A DNA stretch of 32,594 bases from Burkholderiaceae bacterium (GCA_024710165.1 JANJVG010000039.1:1-32594), one strand, 5' to 3'; shown: positions 16,785 through 25,381, counted from the first letter of the stretch. Notes: generated by a model from the letters alone, not told the origin. A program made the numbers and translations.

Positions 16785-17735
16785 ATGACCTACGACACCA
16801 CCCTGCCCTACCCGCGCGACCTCGTCGGCCACGGCCGCCACCCGCCGCACGCCCGCTGGCCCGGCGGCGCGCGCATTGCCGTGCAGTTCGTGCTGAACTA
16901 CGAGGAAGGCGGCGAGAACTGCGTGCTGCATGGCGACGCGGGTTCGGAGCAGTTCCTCTCCGAGATGTTCAACCCGGCCAGCTACCCCGAGCGGCACATG
17001 AGCATGGAGGGCATCTACGAATACGGCGCGCGCGCGGGCGTCTGGCGCATCCTGCGCGAATTTGAGCAGCGCGGCCTGCCGCTCACGGTGTTCGGCGTGG
17101 CCACCGCGCTGCAGCGCCACCCCGAGGTCTGCGCAGCGTTCACCGAGCTGGGCCACGAGATCGCCTGCCATGGCCTCAAGTGGATCCACTACCAGAACGT
17201 GCCCGAGGACGTGGAGCGCGCTCACCTGCAGGAGGCCATGGCCATCATCGAGCGCATGACCGGCACGCGCGCCCTGGGCTGGTACACCGGGCGCGACAGC
17301 CCGCGCACGCGCCGCCTGGTGGCCGATTTCGGCGGCTTTGCCTACGACAGCGACTACTACGGCGACGACCTGCCGTTCTGGATGCAGGTGCGCCGGACCG
17401 ATGGCACGGTGGTGCCCCAGCTCATCGTGCCCTACACGCTGGACTGCAACGACATGCGCTTTGCCCTGCCCCAGGGCTATTCGCACGCCGAACCGTTCTT
17501 CCAGTACATGCGGGACACCTTCGACGCGCTCTACGCCGAGGGCGACCCCGCCGGCCTGGATCGGCCCAAGATGATGAGCATCGGCATGCACTGCCGCCTG
17601 CTCGGCCGCCCCGGTCGCATCACGGGGCTGCAGCGTTTTCTGGACCACATCCAGCGCCATGATCAGGTGTGGGTGGCGCGGCGCATCGACATCGCGCACC
17701 ACTGGCAGCACCACTATCCTGCTCCAGCAATTTGA
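16785..17735 (+). CDS. puuE: Cofactor-independent allantoinase (polysaccharide-deacetylase fold)
   Basis: Hydrolyses allantoin to allantoate without metal. The ATG at 16785 gives 316 residues; an upstream ATG at 16752 and GTG at 16746 are possible but fall in the uraH promoter region. Family features are [72 protein letters not shown] and the C-terminal [16 protein letters not shown]. Its last codon and stop meet repeat copy C. It is followed after 63 nt by the uraD/amidohydrolase fusion, whose two domains act just before and just after this enzyme. Confidence 0.95.
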   Translation: MTYDTTLPYPRDLVGHGRHPPHARWPGGARIAVQFVLNYEEGGENCVLHGDAGSEQFLSEMFNPASYPERHMSMEGIYEYGARAGVWRILREFEQRGLPLTVFGVATALQRHPEVCAAFTELGHEIACHGLKWIHYQNVPEDVERAHLQEAMAIIERMTGTRALGWYTGRDSPRTRRLVADFGGFAYDSDYYGDDLPFWMQVRRTDGTVVPQLIVPYTLDCNDMRFALPQGYSHAEPFFQYMRDTFDALYAEGDPAGLDRPKMMSIGMHCRLLGRPGRITGLQRFLDHIQRHDQVWVARRIDIAHHWQHHYPAPAI

Positions 17736-17792
17736 ACAAAATATGCCTCCAGCGCTTACGAATAAAGCGCAATAAGCTATCATTTTAGGAGC
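17733..17792 (-). repeat. Interspersed ~57-bp repeat, copy C (between puuE and uraD)
   Basis: Minus strand begins GCTCCTAAAATGATAGCTT and continues TTGCGCTTT...AAGCGCTGGAGGC. The facing GCGCTT/AAGCGC arms (17752-17757 and 17765-17770) can form a hairpin. On the + strand its edge reads TTTTAGGAGC, where other copies read TTTTAATAGC or similar. That AGGAG is the ribosome-binding site of the next gene. Confidence 0.75.
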
Positions 17793-17798
17793 ATTTCA

Positions 17799-19574
17799 GT
17801 GCCCTTGAGCATCGGACAACTCAACACCGCGCATACCGACCAGGCGCTGCAACTGCTGGACGGCATCTACGAACACTCGCCCTGGATCGCCCAGGCCGCG
17901 CTGCGCGAGCGGCCCTTTCGCTCGCTCGCGCACCTCAAGCACGCCATGGCGCAGGCCGTGCGCCAGGCCGGCACCGAGGCGCAGCTGGCGCTGATCCGCG
18001 CCCACCCCGAACTGGCGGGCAAGGCCATGGTGGCGCAAAGCCTGACCGCCGAATCCACGCAGGAGCAGAGCGCGGCAGGCCTCACGCACTGCTCGCCCGA
18101 AGAATTTGCGCGACTGCAGCAGCTCAACCGGGACTACAACGCGCGCTTTGGCTTCCCTTTCATCCTGGCCGTGCGCGGACCGCGCGGCACGGGGCTGACG
18201 CGCGCGCAGATCATCGACACCTTCGCGCGCCGCCTGGACAACCACCCCGACGTCGAGCGCGCCGAGGCGCTGCGCAACATCCACCGCATCGCCGAGATCC
18301 GACTGAACGACAAGTTCAACGCCGAGCCGCTGATCGGCGGCGATGTGTGGGACTGGCACGAACGGCTGGCCCAGCACTCCGACCCCGGCTATGCCGAGAA
18401 GGGGCAGCTCACCGTCACCTACCTCACCGAGGCTCACCGCGCCTGCGCGCAGCGCATCGGCCACTGGATGCGCGAATGCGGCTTCGACGAGGTGGAGGTG
18501 GACGCCGTGGGCAACGTGGTGGGCCGCTACCACGCGGCCACGCCGCAGGCACGCACCCTCTTGACCGGATCGCACTACGACACGGTGCGCAACGGCGGCA
18601 AGTACGACGGGCGGCTGGGCATCTTCGTGCCCATGGCCTGTGTGCGCGAGCTGCACCGCGCGGGCCGCCGCCTGCCCTTCGGCATCGAGCTGGTGGCCTT
18701 CGCCGAGGAGGAAGGCCAGCGCTACAAGGCCACCTTCCTGGGCTCGGGCGCGCTCATCGGCGACTTCCAGCCCGAATGGCTGGAGCAGAAGGACGACAAC
18801 GGCGTGACGATGCGCGAGGCCATGCGGCAGGCGGGCCTGTGCGTGGACGACATCCCCCGGCTGCGGCGCGACCCGGCGCACTACCTGGGCTTTGTCGAGG
18901 TGCACATCGAGCAGGGGCCGGTGCTGTGCGAACTCGACCTGCCGCTGGGCGTGGTCAGCTCCATCAACGGCAGCGTGCGCTATGTGGGCGAGATGGTCGG
19001 CATGGCCAGCCACGCGGGCACCACGCCCATGGACCGGCGCCGCGATGCGGCTGCGGGCGTGGCAGAACTGGCGCTGTACGTGGAGCAGCGCGCCGCGCGC
19101 GACGGCGACTCGGTGGGCACCATCGGCCTGCTCAACGTGCCCGGTGGCTCCATCAACGTGGTGCCGGGGCGCTGTCAGTTCTCGCTGGACCTGCGCGCAC
19201 CCACCGACGCACAGCGCGACGCGCTGGCGCAGGACGTGCTGCAGGAGCTGCTGCGCATCGCGCAGCGGCGCGGACTGCGCTGGACGCTGGAGGAAACCAT
19301 GCGCGCCAGCGCCGCGCCCAGCGCACCGCAATGGCAACAGCGCTGGGAACGCGCCGTGGCCGCGCTGGGCCTGCCCGTGCACTGCATGCCCAGCGGCGCC
19401 GGGCACGACGCCATGAAGCTGCACAAGATCCTGCCCCAGGCCATGCTCTTTGTGCGCGGCGAGAACGGCGGCATCAGCCACAACCCGCTCGAATCCACCA
19501 CCCACAACGACATGCAACTGGCCGTGGAGGCCTTCAACCACCTGCTGCTGCAGCTATGCATGGAGCCCGCATGA
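17799..19574 (+). CDS. uraD: Fused OHCU decarboxylase (UraD) - allantoate amidohydrolase (M20/AllC type)
   Basis: A 591-residue bifunctional protein. Residues 1-172 are a UraD domain that decarboxylates OHCU to S-allantoin; catalytic His69 (AHPELAGK), Glu89 (STQEQSAAGL) and Arg in IHRIAEIRLND are present. Residues about 180-590 are a binuclear-metal amidohydrolase of the AllC/hydantoinase-carbamoylase type with GSHYDTVRNGGKYDGRLG (H259, D270), AEEEGQRY (E304 region), VEVHIEQGP (H369) and a C-terminal ISHNPLE His. This domain should hydrolyse allantoate. The GTG at 17799 has AGGAG upstream, lying in repeat copy C. It overlaps the next gene by 4 nt (ATGA). The two domains bracket the PuuE step. 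Confidence 0.93.
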   Translation: MPLSIGQLNTAHTDQALQLLDGIYEHSPWIAQAALRERPFRSLAHLKHAMAQAVRQAGTEAQLALIRAHPELAGKAMVAQSLTAESTQEQSAAGLTHCSPEEFARLQQLNRDYNARFGFPFILAVRGPRGTGLTRAQIIDTFARRLDNHPDVERAEALRNIHRIAEIRLNDKFNAEPLIGGDVWDWHERLAQHSDPGYAEKGQLTVTYLTEAHRACAQRIGHWMRECGFDEVEVDAVGNVVGRYHAATPQARTLLTGSHYDTVRNGGKYDGRLGIFVPMACVRELHRAGRRLPFGIELVAFAEEEGQRYKATFLGSGALIGDFQPEWLEQKDDNGVTMREAMRQAGLCVDDIPRLRRDPAHYLGFVEVHIEQGPVLCELDLPLGVVSSINGSVRYVGEMVGMASHAGTTPMDRRRDAAAGVAELALYVEQRAARDGDSVGTIGLLNVPGGSINVVPGRCQFSLDLRAPTDAQRDALAQDVLQELLRIAQRRGLRWTLEETMRASAAPSAPQWQQRWERAVAALGLPVHCMPSGAGHDAMKLHKILPQAMLFVRGENGGISHNPLESTTHNDMQLAVEAFNHLLLQLCMEPA

Positions 19575-20842
19575 CCTCTCCCACCGACACCGACACCTAC
19601 GCCCGGCTCGACGCCTGGATCGACCAGCATTTCGACGAGGAAGTGCGCTTCCTGCAGGCCCTGGTGCGCGTGCCCACCGACACGCCGCCGGGCAACAACG
19701 CCCCGCACGCCGAGCGCACGGCCGAGCTGCTGCAGGGCTTTGGCTACACCGCCGAAAAGCACCCCGTGCCCGCCGCCGAGGTGCAGGCCTGCGGCATGCA
19801 GTCCATCACCAACCTCATCGTGCGCCGCCCCTATGGCGATGGCGGCCGAACCATCGCGCTCAATGCCCACGGCGACGTCGTGCCGCCCGGCGAGGGCTGG
19901 ACGCACGACCCCTACGGCGCCGAGATCGAGGACGGCAAGCTCTACGGCCGCGCCGCCGCCGTGAGCAAGAGCGACTTCGCCAGCTTCACCTTCGCCGTGC
20001 GTGCGCTGGAGGCCGTGGCCCGGCCCACCCAGGGCGCCATCGAGCTGCACTTCACCTACGACGAGGAATTTGGCGGCGAGCTGGGGCCGGGCTGGCTGCT
20101 CAAGCACGGCCTGACCCAACCCGACCTCTTGATTGCGGCGGGCTTTTCCTACGAGGTGGTCACCGCGCACAACGGCTGCCTGCAGATGGAGGTGACCGTG
20201 CACGGCACCATGGCCCACGCCGCCGTGCCGCACACCGGGGTGGATGCACTGCAGGCCGCCGTTGCCATCCTGAATGCGCTGTACGCCGAAAACCAGGCCT
20301 ACCGGCAGGTGCGCTCGCAGGTGCCGGGCATCACCCACCCGTATCTGAATGTGGGCCGCATCGAAGGCGGCACCAACACCAACGTCGTGCCGGGCAAGGT
20401 GCAGTTCAAGCTGGACCGCCGCATGATCCCCGAGGAGAACCCGGCCGAGGTGGAGGCACGCATCCGCAGCGTGATTGCCCAGGCGCTGGAGCGCTTCAAC
20501 ACCGAGCGCGGCCACCAGGGTGCCAGTGCGGCACGGGCCGACATCCAGCGCCTGCTGCTGGCCCGCGCCATGACGCCGCTGCCGGGCAACACGCCGCTGG
20601 TGCAGGCCCTGCAAAGGCACGGGCAAGCGGTGTTCGGCCACATGCCGCCCGCCGTGGGCACGCCGCTGTACACCGACGTGCGGCTGTACGCAGAGCGCGG
20701 CATCCCCGGCGTGATCTACGGCGCCGGGCCGCGTACCGTGCTCGAATCCCATGCCAAGCGCGCCGACGAGCGCCTGGAGCTGGACGACCTGCGCCACGCC
20801 ACCCAGGTACTGGCTCGCACACTCAGCGATCTTCTGGCCTGA
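19571..20842 (+). CDS. M20-family metallohydrolase (ArgE/DapE-like), coupled to uraD-amidohydrolase
   Basis: A 423-residue zinc-peptidase-family hydrolase, started by the ATG at 19571 that overlaps the previous stop. Family motifs are NAHGDVVPPGEGW (H100, D102), TYDEEFGGELGPGW (E165/E166), a dimerisation lid around VTVHGTMAHAAVPHTG and a C-terminal LESHAKRADERL His. The bridging-metal motif, usually GRGxxDxKG, reads GRAAAVSKSD: the Asp is replaced by Val131. The operon position suggests a role with ureido or carbamoyl intermediates after allantoate, but the substrate cannot be assigned. It could also deacylate an unrelated amino acid. Confidence 0.88.
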   Translation: MTSPTDTDTYARLDAWIDQHFDEEVRFLQALVRVPTDTPPGNNAPHAERTAELLQGFGYTAEKHPVPAAEVQACGMQSITNLIVRRPYGDGGRTIALNAHGDVVPPGEGWTHDPYGAEIEDGKLYGRAAAVSKSDFASFTFAVRALEAVARPTQGAIELHFTYDEEFGGELGPGWLLKHGLTQPDLLIAAGFSYEVVTAHNGCLQMEVTVHGTMAHAAVPHTGVDALQAAVAILNALYAENQAYRQVRSQVPGITHPYLNVGRIEGGTNTNVVPGKVQFKLDRRMIPEENPAEVEARIRSVIAQALERFNTERGHQGASAARADIQRLLLARAMTPLPGNTPLVQALQRHGQAVFGHMPPAVGTPLYTDVRLYAERGIPGVIYGAGPRTVLESHAKRADERLELDDLRHATQVLARTLSDLLA

Positions 20843-20901
20843 CAGAATACTGCTGTCTGCCAATTGACATCCGCACCACAGCCCCCCGGAAAATCGCCAC
20901 C

Positions 20902-21129
20902 ATGATCACACCGCGCACGCCCCCCACACCCAACACCCCACGCCCTGTTCCGCAGGAGAGGCGCTCTGGCAAAGACCGTCGCCAGAATGAAGCCGGGCCA
21001 CTCACGGGTTTCGAGCGGCGCCGCACCGTGGAGCCCCGGCTGCCGGAAGTGGTCGAACTGGAGCTCTCGCACGAAGAGCTTCATGCACTCGGATTCGTGA
21101 CACCTGCGTCGCCCCCCACCACACCCTGA
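20902..21129 (+). CDS. Small basic hypothetical protein
   Basis: A 75-residue reading frame from ATG 20902. It starts with a Pro/Thr-rich tail, then RRSGKDRRQ, FERRRTVEPRLPEVVELEL and SHEELHALGF. The Arg-rich then acidic layout looks like a real small protein of beta-proteobacteria, but I cannot name a family. The ribosome site is weak (CGGAAAA). It is 59 nt after the M20 hydrolase gene and could be its last operon member or stand alone. Confidence 0.5.
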   Translation: MITPRTPPTPNTPRPVPQERRSGKDRRQNEAGPLTGFERRRTVEPRLPEVVELELSHEELHALGFVTPASPPTTP

Positions 21130-21380
21130 CCCGGTCCCCGGGCAGGCCTTCCGCAGGCCATCACCTTGCGAGATGCCCGACTCGCCCCACCTCCCGGCCG
21201 AATCCGGTATCCTGCGATCCGCGATCACAGCCGTGGTCCTGAACGATTTCTTCCCAGGCGCCAGCCGCGACACCCCCGCTGCTGCCTCCGCCGCACGCCA
21301 GGCCAACGCCCACTCGCGTTGCACCCGCGCTGCCTCAAGAGCCCGATTCACGGTCACGCCTGCACGGTGGTGACCCCCTG

Positions 21381-21411
21381 ACCCGTGCGCCGGACCCGTG
21401 CGCCGGACCCG
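21381..21411. repeat. 13-bp tandem direct repeat
   Basis: The unit ACCCGTGCGCCGG occurs at 21381-21393 and 21394-21406, with a partial third copy ACCCG at 21407-21411. It lies about 100 bp upstream of maeB. Confidence 0.8.
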
Positions 21412-21451
21412 AACAACGGCGCGTGTTGCAGGTCAACAGAAGCTCCTGCAA

Positions 21452-21472
21452 CCACAGGGCCCACCACTGTGG
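21452..21472. promoter_or_regulatory. Stem-loop or operator in the maeB leader
   Basis: CCACAG and CTGTGG form a perfect 6-bp inverted repeat around a 9-nt centre, ending 36 nt before the maeB start codon. Without a T-run it is more likely an operator or leader hairpin than a terminator. Confidence 0.35.
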
Positions 21473-21508
21473 AGTACGCTCAAACTGCCTACCGTTGAGG
21501 ATTTTCGA

Positions 21509-23815
21509 ATGACCCAAGAACTCTCCGCCGCCGAAGCCGCCCTGCGCGACGCCGCCCGCGAATACCACCGCAACCCCAGCCGGGGCAAGATCTCCGTCAC
21601 CCCGACCAAGCCCTTGTCCAACCAGCGCGACCTGTCGCTGGCGTACTCGCCCGGCGTGGCCTACCCCTGCCTGGACATCCAGGCAGACCCCACCAAAGCG
21701 TTTGACTACACCTCGCGCGGCAACCTCGTGGGCGTGATCACCAACGGCACGGCCGTGCTGGGCCTGGGCGACATCGGCCCGCTGGCGGGCAAACCGGTGA
21801 TGGAGGGCAAGGGCTGCCTGTTCAAGAAGTTCGCGGGCGTCGATGTGTTTGACATCGAACTGGACGAGCGCGACCCGGACAAGCTCATCGACATCATCGC
21901 CGCGCTCGAACCGACGCTGGGCGGCATCAACCTCGAAGACATCAAGGCCCCCGAGTGCTTCTACATCGAGCGCGAGCTGTCCAAACGCATGAACATCCCG
22001 GTGTTCCATGACGACCAGCACGGCACGGCCATCATCTCCAGCGCCGCGCTGCTCAACGGCCTGGAGCTGGTGGGCAAGGACATCGGCGCGGTGAAGATCG
22101 CCGTCTCGGGCGCTGGCGCCGCCGCCATTGCCTGCCTGAACGTGATGGTGGGCCTGGGCGTGCAGCGCGAGAACATCTTCGTCTGCGACTCCAAGGGCGT
22201 GATCTACGAAGGCCGCCCCGGTGGCTACGACGAGTCCAAGGCCCAGTACGCACAAAAGACCGAGGCGCGCACCCTGGCCGATGCGGTCAACGGCGCCGAC
22301 GTGTTCCTGGGCTGCTCGGCCCCCGGCGTGCTTACGGCAGAAATGGTCAAGACCATGGGCCCCAAGCCCATCATCCTGGCGCTGGCCAACCCCGAGCCCG
22401 AAATCCGCCCCGAGCTGGCCAAGGCCGTGCGGCCCGACTGCATCATCGCCACGGGCCGCTCGGACTACCCCAATCAGGTCAACAATGTCCTGTGCTTCCC
22501 GTACATCTTCCGGGGCGCACTCGACTGCGGCGCCACCAAGATCACCGAGGAAATGAAGCTCGCCTGCGTGCGCCAGATCGCTGACCTGGCCAAGAGCGAG
22601 ACCAGCGACGAGGTGGCCGCCGCCTACGCAGGCCAGGAGCTGAGCTTCGGCCCCGACTACCTGATCCCCAAGCCGTTTGACTCGCGCCTGATCCTCAAGA
22701 TCGCGCCCGCCGTGGCCCAGGCCGCAGCCGATTCGGGCGTGGCCACGCGTCCCATCCCCGACATGGAGGCGTACAAGGAAAACCTTTCGCGCTTTGTCTA
22801 CCAGACCGGCATCCTGATGCGCCCGGTCATCAACGCCGCCAAGGCCCTGCCCGACGCGCAAAAGCGCGTGGCCTACGCCGACGGCGAAGACGAGCGCGCC
22901 CTGCGTGCCGCGCAAAACGCGGTGGACGACCGCATCGCCCGCCCCATCCTGATCGGCCGCCCGGCCGTCATCGCGGCGCGCATTGCCAAGGCCGGCCTGC
23001 GCATCCAGCCCGGCAAGGACGTGGAGATCTGCAACCCCGAGGACGATCCGCGCTTCCGCCAGTACTGGGAGCACTACCACCAGCTCATGAAGCGCAACGG
23101 CGCCACACCCGAGATGGCCAAGGCCGCCGTGCGCCGCTCCAACACCATCATTGCCTCGCTGATGGTCAAGCTGGGCGACGCCGACGCGATGGTCTGCGGC
23201 CTGGTGGGCACCTTCGAGACGCATCTGGAGCGCATCCACAGCATCATCGGCCACGAGGCCGGCGTGGCCGACTACGCCACCCTCAACGCCCTCATGACCG
23301 ACCGCGGCCCGCTGTTCATCGCCGACACCTACGTCAACGAAGACCCGACAGCCGAGCAACTGGCCGAAATCGCCTGGCATTCCGTCAAGGAAGTGCAACG
23401 CTTTGGCCTGCCCGCCAAGGTGGCCTTCCTGTCGCATTCGAGTTTTGGCTCGTCCAAACGCGCTTCGGCGAAAAAAATGCGCCTGGCCCGCGACCTGTTC
23501 GTAGCGCGCCACCCCGAGATCGAGTGCGATGGCGAACTGCATGGCGATGCGGCGCTGGAGCCGAACATCCGCGCCACCTACATGCAGGATTCGACGCTCA
23601 CCGGCTCGGCCAATCTGTTGATCTGCCCGAACATCGATTCGGCCAACATCCTCTACAACGTGCTGAAGACGACCACCAGCGGCGGCGTGACCGTGGGCCC
23701 CATCCTCATGGGTGCGGCCGCCACGGCCTACATCCTCACACCCGCCGCCACCGTGCGCCGTGTACTGAACATGACGGCCCTGGCCGTGGCCAGCAGCGCC
23801 TCGCGCGCAAAGTAG
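21509..23815 (+). CDS. maeB: NADP-dependent malic enzyme with C-terminal phosphotransacetylase-like domain
   Basis: Oxidatively decarboxylates malate to pyruvate, supplying NADPH for growth on C4 acids. 768 residues, the usual length of the hybrid MaeB type. The start ATG 21509 follows TTGAGG. The malic domain (about 1-430) shows [43 protein letters not shown] (metal/substrate) and a nucleotide fold [13 protein letters not shown]. The C-terminal part (about 440-768) is a phosphate-acetyltransferase-like regulatory domain, with [16 protein letters not shown] and [18 protein letters not shown], which binds acetyl-CoA-type effectors in homologues. Monocistronic; glyoxylate made at the end of purine breakdown can feed malate, but a direct link is inference. 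Confidence 0.95.
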   Translation: MTQELSAAEAALRDAAREYHRNPSRGKISVTPTKPLSNQRDLSLAYSPGVAYPCLDIQADPTKAFDYTSRGNLVGVITNGTAVLGLGDIGPLAGKPVMEGKGCLFKKFAGVDVFDIELDERDPDKLIDIIAALEPTLGGINLEDIKAPECFYIERELSKRMNIPVFHDDQHGTAIISSAALLNGLELVGKDIGAVKIAVSGAGAAAIACLNVMVGLGVQRENIFVCDSKGVIYEGRPGGYDESKAQYAQKTEARTLADAVNGADVFLGCSAPGVLTAEMVKTMGPKPIILALANPEPEIRPELAKAVRPDCIIATGRSDYPNQVNNVLCFPYIFRGALDCGATKITEEMKLACVRQIADLAKSETSDEVAAAYAGQELSFGPDYLIPKPFDSRLILKIAPAVAQAAADSGVATRPIPDMEAYKENLSRFVYQTGILMRPVINAAKALPDAQKRVAYADGEDERALRAAQNAVDDRIARPILIGRPAVIAARIAKAGLRIQPGKDVEICNPEDDPRFRQYWEHYHQLMKRNGATPEMAKAAVRRSNTIIASLMVKLGDADAMVCGLVGTFETHLERIHSIIGHEAGVADYATLNALMTDRGPLFIADTYVNEDPTAEQLAEIAWHSVKEVQRFGLPAKVAFLSHSSFGSSKRASAKKMRLARDLFVARHPEIECDGELHGDAALEPNIRATYMQDSTLTGSANLLICPNIDSANILYNVLKTTTSGGVTVGPILMGAAATAYILTPAATVRRVLNMTALAVASSASRAK

Positions 23816-23842
23816 ACGCAGCCCGCACTCTCCGTTTGGCCA

Positions 23843-23868
23843 GGCCCGGGCAAGCCCCGTCCCGGGCC
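23843..23868 (+). terminator. Possible maeB terminator hairpin
   Basis: GGCCCGGG and CCCGGGCC form a perfect 8-bp GC-only stem with a 10-nt loop, 27 nt after the maeB stop. No T-tract follows, so intrinsic termination would be weak; it may instead protect the mRNA 3' end. Confidence 0.45.
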
Positions 23869-23913
23869 ATCCGGATGCAACCGTATGGAAGCCTGCAAGT
23901 AACGCAACGAAAC

Positions 23914-23970
23914 GCTATTTTATTGATAGCTAATGACGCTTGACCGGCAAAGGCTGGGAGCCAATTTGAT
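23914..23970 (+). repeat. Interspersed ~57-bp repeat, copy D
   Basis: Plus strand begins GCTATTTTATTGATAGCTAA, continues TGACGCTT and ends CCAATTTGAT. It aligns ungapped to copy A over the full length, including the identical end CAATTTGAT. Confidence 0.7.
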
Positions 23971-23975
23971 TCACA

Positions 23976-23992
23976 CTAGAAACCGCTTCTAG
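23976..23992. other. Short hairpin CTAGAA-ACCGC-TTCTAG
   Basis: A perfect 6-bp inverted repeat with a 5-nt loop, just after repeat copy D. Its function is unknown; it could be part of a transcription end for either neighbour. Confidence 0.35.
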
Positions 23993-24102
23993 ATTCAAAA
24001 TCATCCCCGAGCTGCTGCAATGCGGTGTCAGGCGATGCGGCAGCAGCCGTCCAGCACATCAGGGCCATCGGCGGCATGCGGGTCCCTGGCTGACCTGCTC
24101 CA

Positions 24103-24288
24103 AGGAGCCTGTCGGACTTGGAAATCGCCGGCTGCAAATCAACCGCAGCGGTCCATTTTTGGCTTCGCCGCTCTTCGAGAACACCGTCTTTTTTCCCCAT
24201 CGCCGGGCTTTGGGTCTGCGAATCCGGCAAAAACGGTCCTCGCTGGGACCGATTTTCGCTTTCGGCGCTCCTAGACCGACAGGCTCCT
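24103..24288. mobile_element. MITE-like inverted-repeat element (186 bp)
   Basis: Bounded by perfect 13-bp terminal inverted repeats AGGAGCCTGTCGG (24103-24115) and CCGACAGGCTCCT (24276-24288). It encodes no transposase. Inside is a hairpin CGGTCC-TCGCTG-GGACCG (24234-24251) flanked by A and T runs, which could terminate transcription. The right end supplies the TAG stop of the cyclase-PilZ gene. No clear target-site duplication is visible, so it might instead be a palindromic intergenic repeat. Confidence 0.6.
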
Positions 24289-25381
24289 AGCGTGAAGCGA
24301 CCAGCAACTGTACGAACATCCGCACCTTCTGGCGCGTTTCCTCGCCCATCTCGGTGAACTCCAGTCCGACCACCCAGTAATCCTGGGCCGGCGTGATTTT
24401 CACCACACGCCCGAAAACACCAACCGCATGGTGCTCGACCAGCGTGAGGTCAAACTCCATCTGCAACACCCCCTGGGGATCGATGGGCTCGGGCAACTCC
24501 ATCTGCAACCCATGGTAGCCCACGTCGGTAATCATGCCGTGGATGATGCGCGGCTGCACATCGTCGCCCTGCACCCGCTGGCACAGGCAGGGCACACGCG
24601 CCTCGGCGCGGTGGCTGCGCCGGAACTCCTGGCGCGGCACCTTGAGCTTGCGCGCCGGAATGGCCACCAGCTCCCGCATGGCCACCGGCTCGGTCTTGCC
24701 CTTCACATACACCTGCATCGGCGCCGTGGCCGAGACCAGGTTCCAGCAGCGCTGATAGGTAGATTCGCTCATCAGCACCTGCCCGCGCAGGCTGAAAGCC
24801 TCAATGCGCGAAGCCAGGCTCACCTCCTCACCGATCACTGCATACTGTGAGAACAGGTCCGAACCAAATCGTCCGACCATCACCACCCCGGTGTTGATGC
24901 CGATGCCCAGATACACCTGCGGCAAGCGCTCGCGCAGGTGCTCCAGATTCAGATCACGCATGGCCAGCTGCATCTCGACCGCACACACCAGTGCGCGCTC
25001 CACGTCCTCGTCTCGCGAGGCCACTGCGCCAAACACCACCCGGATCGAGTCGCCCAGAAACTGCTCGATGCTCCCCTGGTGGCGCACCACCACATCACTC
25101 AACCGGGCCAGGCAGCGGTTGAGCGCCGCCACCACCTCACCGGCCGGCCGCTGCGCCGCCAGCGCCGTAAAGCCCCGAAGGTCGGCCAGCAAAAGCGTTA
25201 CCTCGCGCGATGCAACGGCCTGCGCAGGTAACGCACCCCCATCGGCGCCAGGACTCCCCGGCGCGCCCTCCAGAATGCTCCACATTTCAGACACCGCGGC
25301 TGCAGGGAGCTGCACCCCGGTCTCCCGTGCAATCAACGCCTGCAGGCGCTTCAGAACTGCGTCAATCGTGTCGTTGTGCAT
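24287..25381 (-). CDS. Class III nucleotide cyclase-like protein with C-terminal PilZ domain
   Basis: A 364-residue cytoplasmic protein from ATG 25381, which has GGAG 9 nt upstream; ATG 25396 would add five residues but has no ribosome site. The cyclase homology domain (about 60-215) keeps both metal Asp (D67 in LLADLRGFT, D111 in FLGDSIRVVFG) and the transition-state Arg192. The adenine-selecting Lys and Asp are Gln107 and Gln179, and the conserved Asn is Ser188, so nucleotide choice or activity is uncertain. Residues about 254-360 form a PilZ-type c-di-GMP-binding domain with RAEAR (RxxxR) and DVGYHG (a DxSxxG variant). Its stop codon lies in the end of the inverted-repeat element, so the C-terminus may once have been longer. 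Divergent from tRNA-Ser. Confidence 0.85.
   Translation of the reverse strand: MHNDTIDAVLKRLQALIARETGVQLPAAAVSEMWSILEGAPGSPGADGGALPAQAVASREVTLLLADLRGFTALAAQRPAGEVVAALNRCLARLSDVVVRHQGSIEQFLGDSIRVVFGAVASRDEDVERALVCAVEMQLAMRDLNLEHLRERLPQVYLGIGINTGVVMVGRFGSDLFSQYAVIGEEVSLASRIEAFSLRGQVLMSESTYQRCWNLVSATAPMQVYVKGKTEPVAMRELVAIPARKLKVPRQEFRRSHRAEARVPCLCQRVQGDDVQPRIIHGMITDVGYHGLQMELPEPIDPQGVLQMEFDLTLVEHHAVGVFGRVVKITPAQDYWVVGLEFTEMGEETRQKVRMFVQLLVASR

Larger units (their letters stand above)
21130..21508. other. 379-nt intergenic region upstream of maeB
   Basis: No convincing gene. Short frames on both strands (for example ATG 21173 on +, ATG 21357 on -) lack recognisable domains and ribosome sites. 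It contains a 13-bp tandem repeat (21381-21411) and a stem-loop near the maeB start (21452-21472), both listed separately. A GGCCT-TCCGC-AGGCC stem near 21146 has no T-run. Confidence 0.5.
23816..24286. other. 471-nt intergenic region between maeB and the cyclase-PilZ gene
   Basis: Holds, in order, a GC-rich stem-loop after maeB (23843-23868), repeat copy D (23914-23970), a short hairpin (23976-23992), about 110 nt without recognisable content, and the inverted-repeat element 24103-24288. A minus-strand frame ending at 23976 contains an ordinary-looking 33-residue tail, but it has no start of its own outside the element. Confidence 0.6.

Noticed and set aside
21173-21373. 66-codon frame upstream of maeB
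   Set aside because: No ribosome site, no recognisable features, and a competing frame on the other strand; not supported as a gene.
21335-23542. 735-codon open frame antisense to maeB
   Set aside because: Mirror frame of a certain gene; no domain features.
23976-24230. 84-codon minus-strand frame crossing the inverted-repeat element
   Set aside because: Its N-terminal half is read from the MITE-like element. The tail may be a remnant, but there is no evidence for expression.
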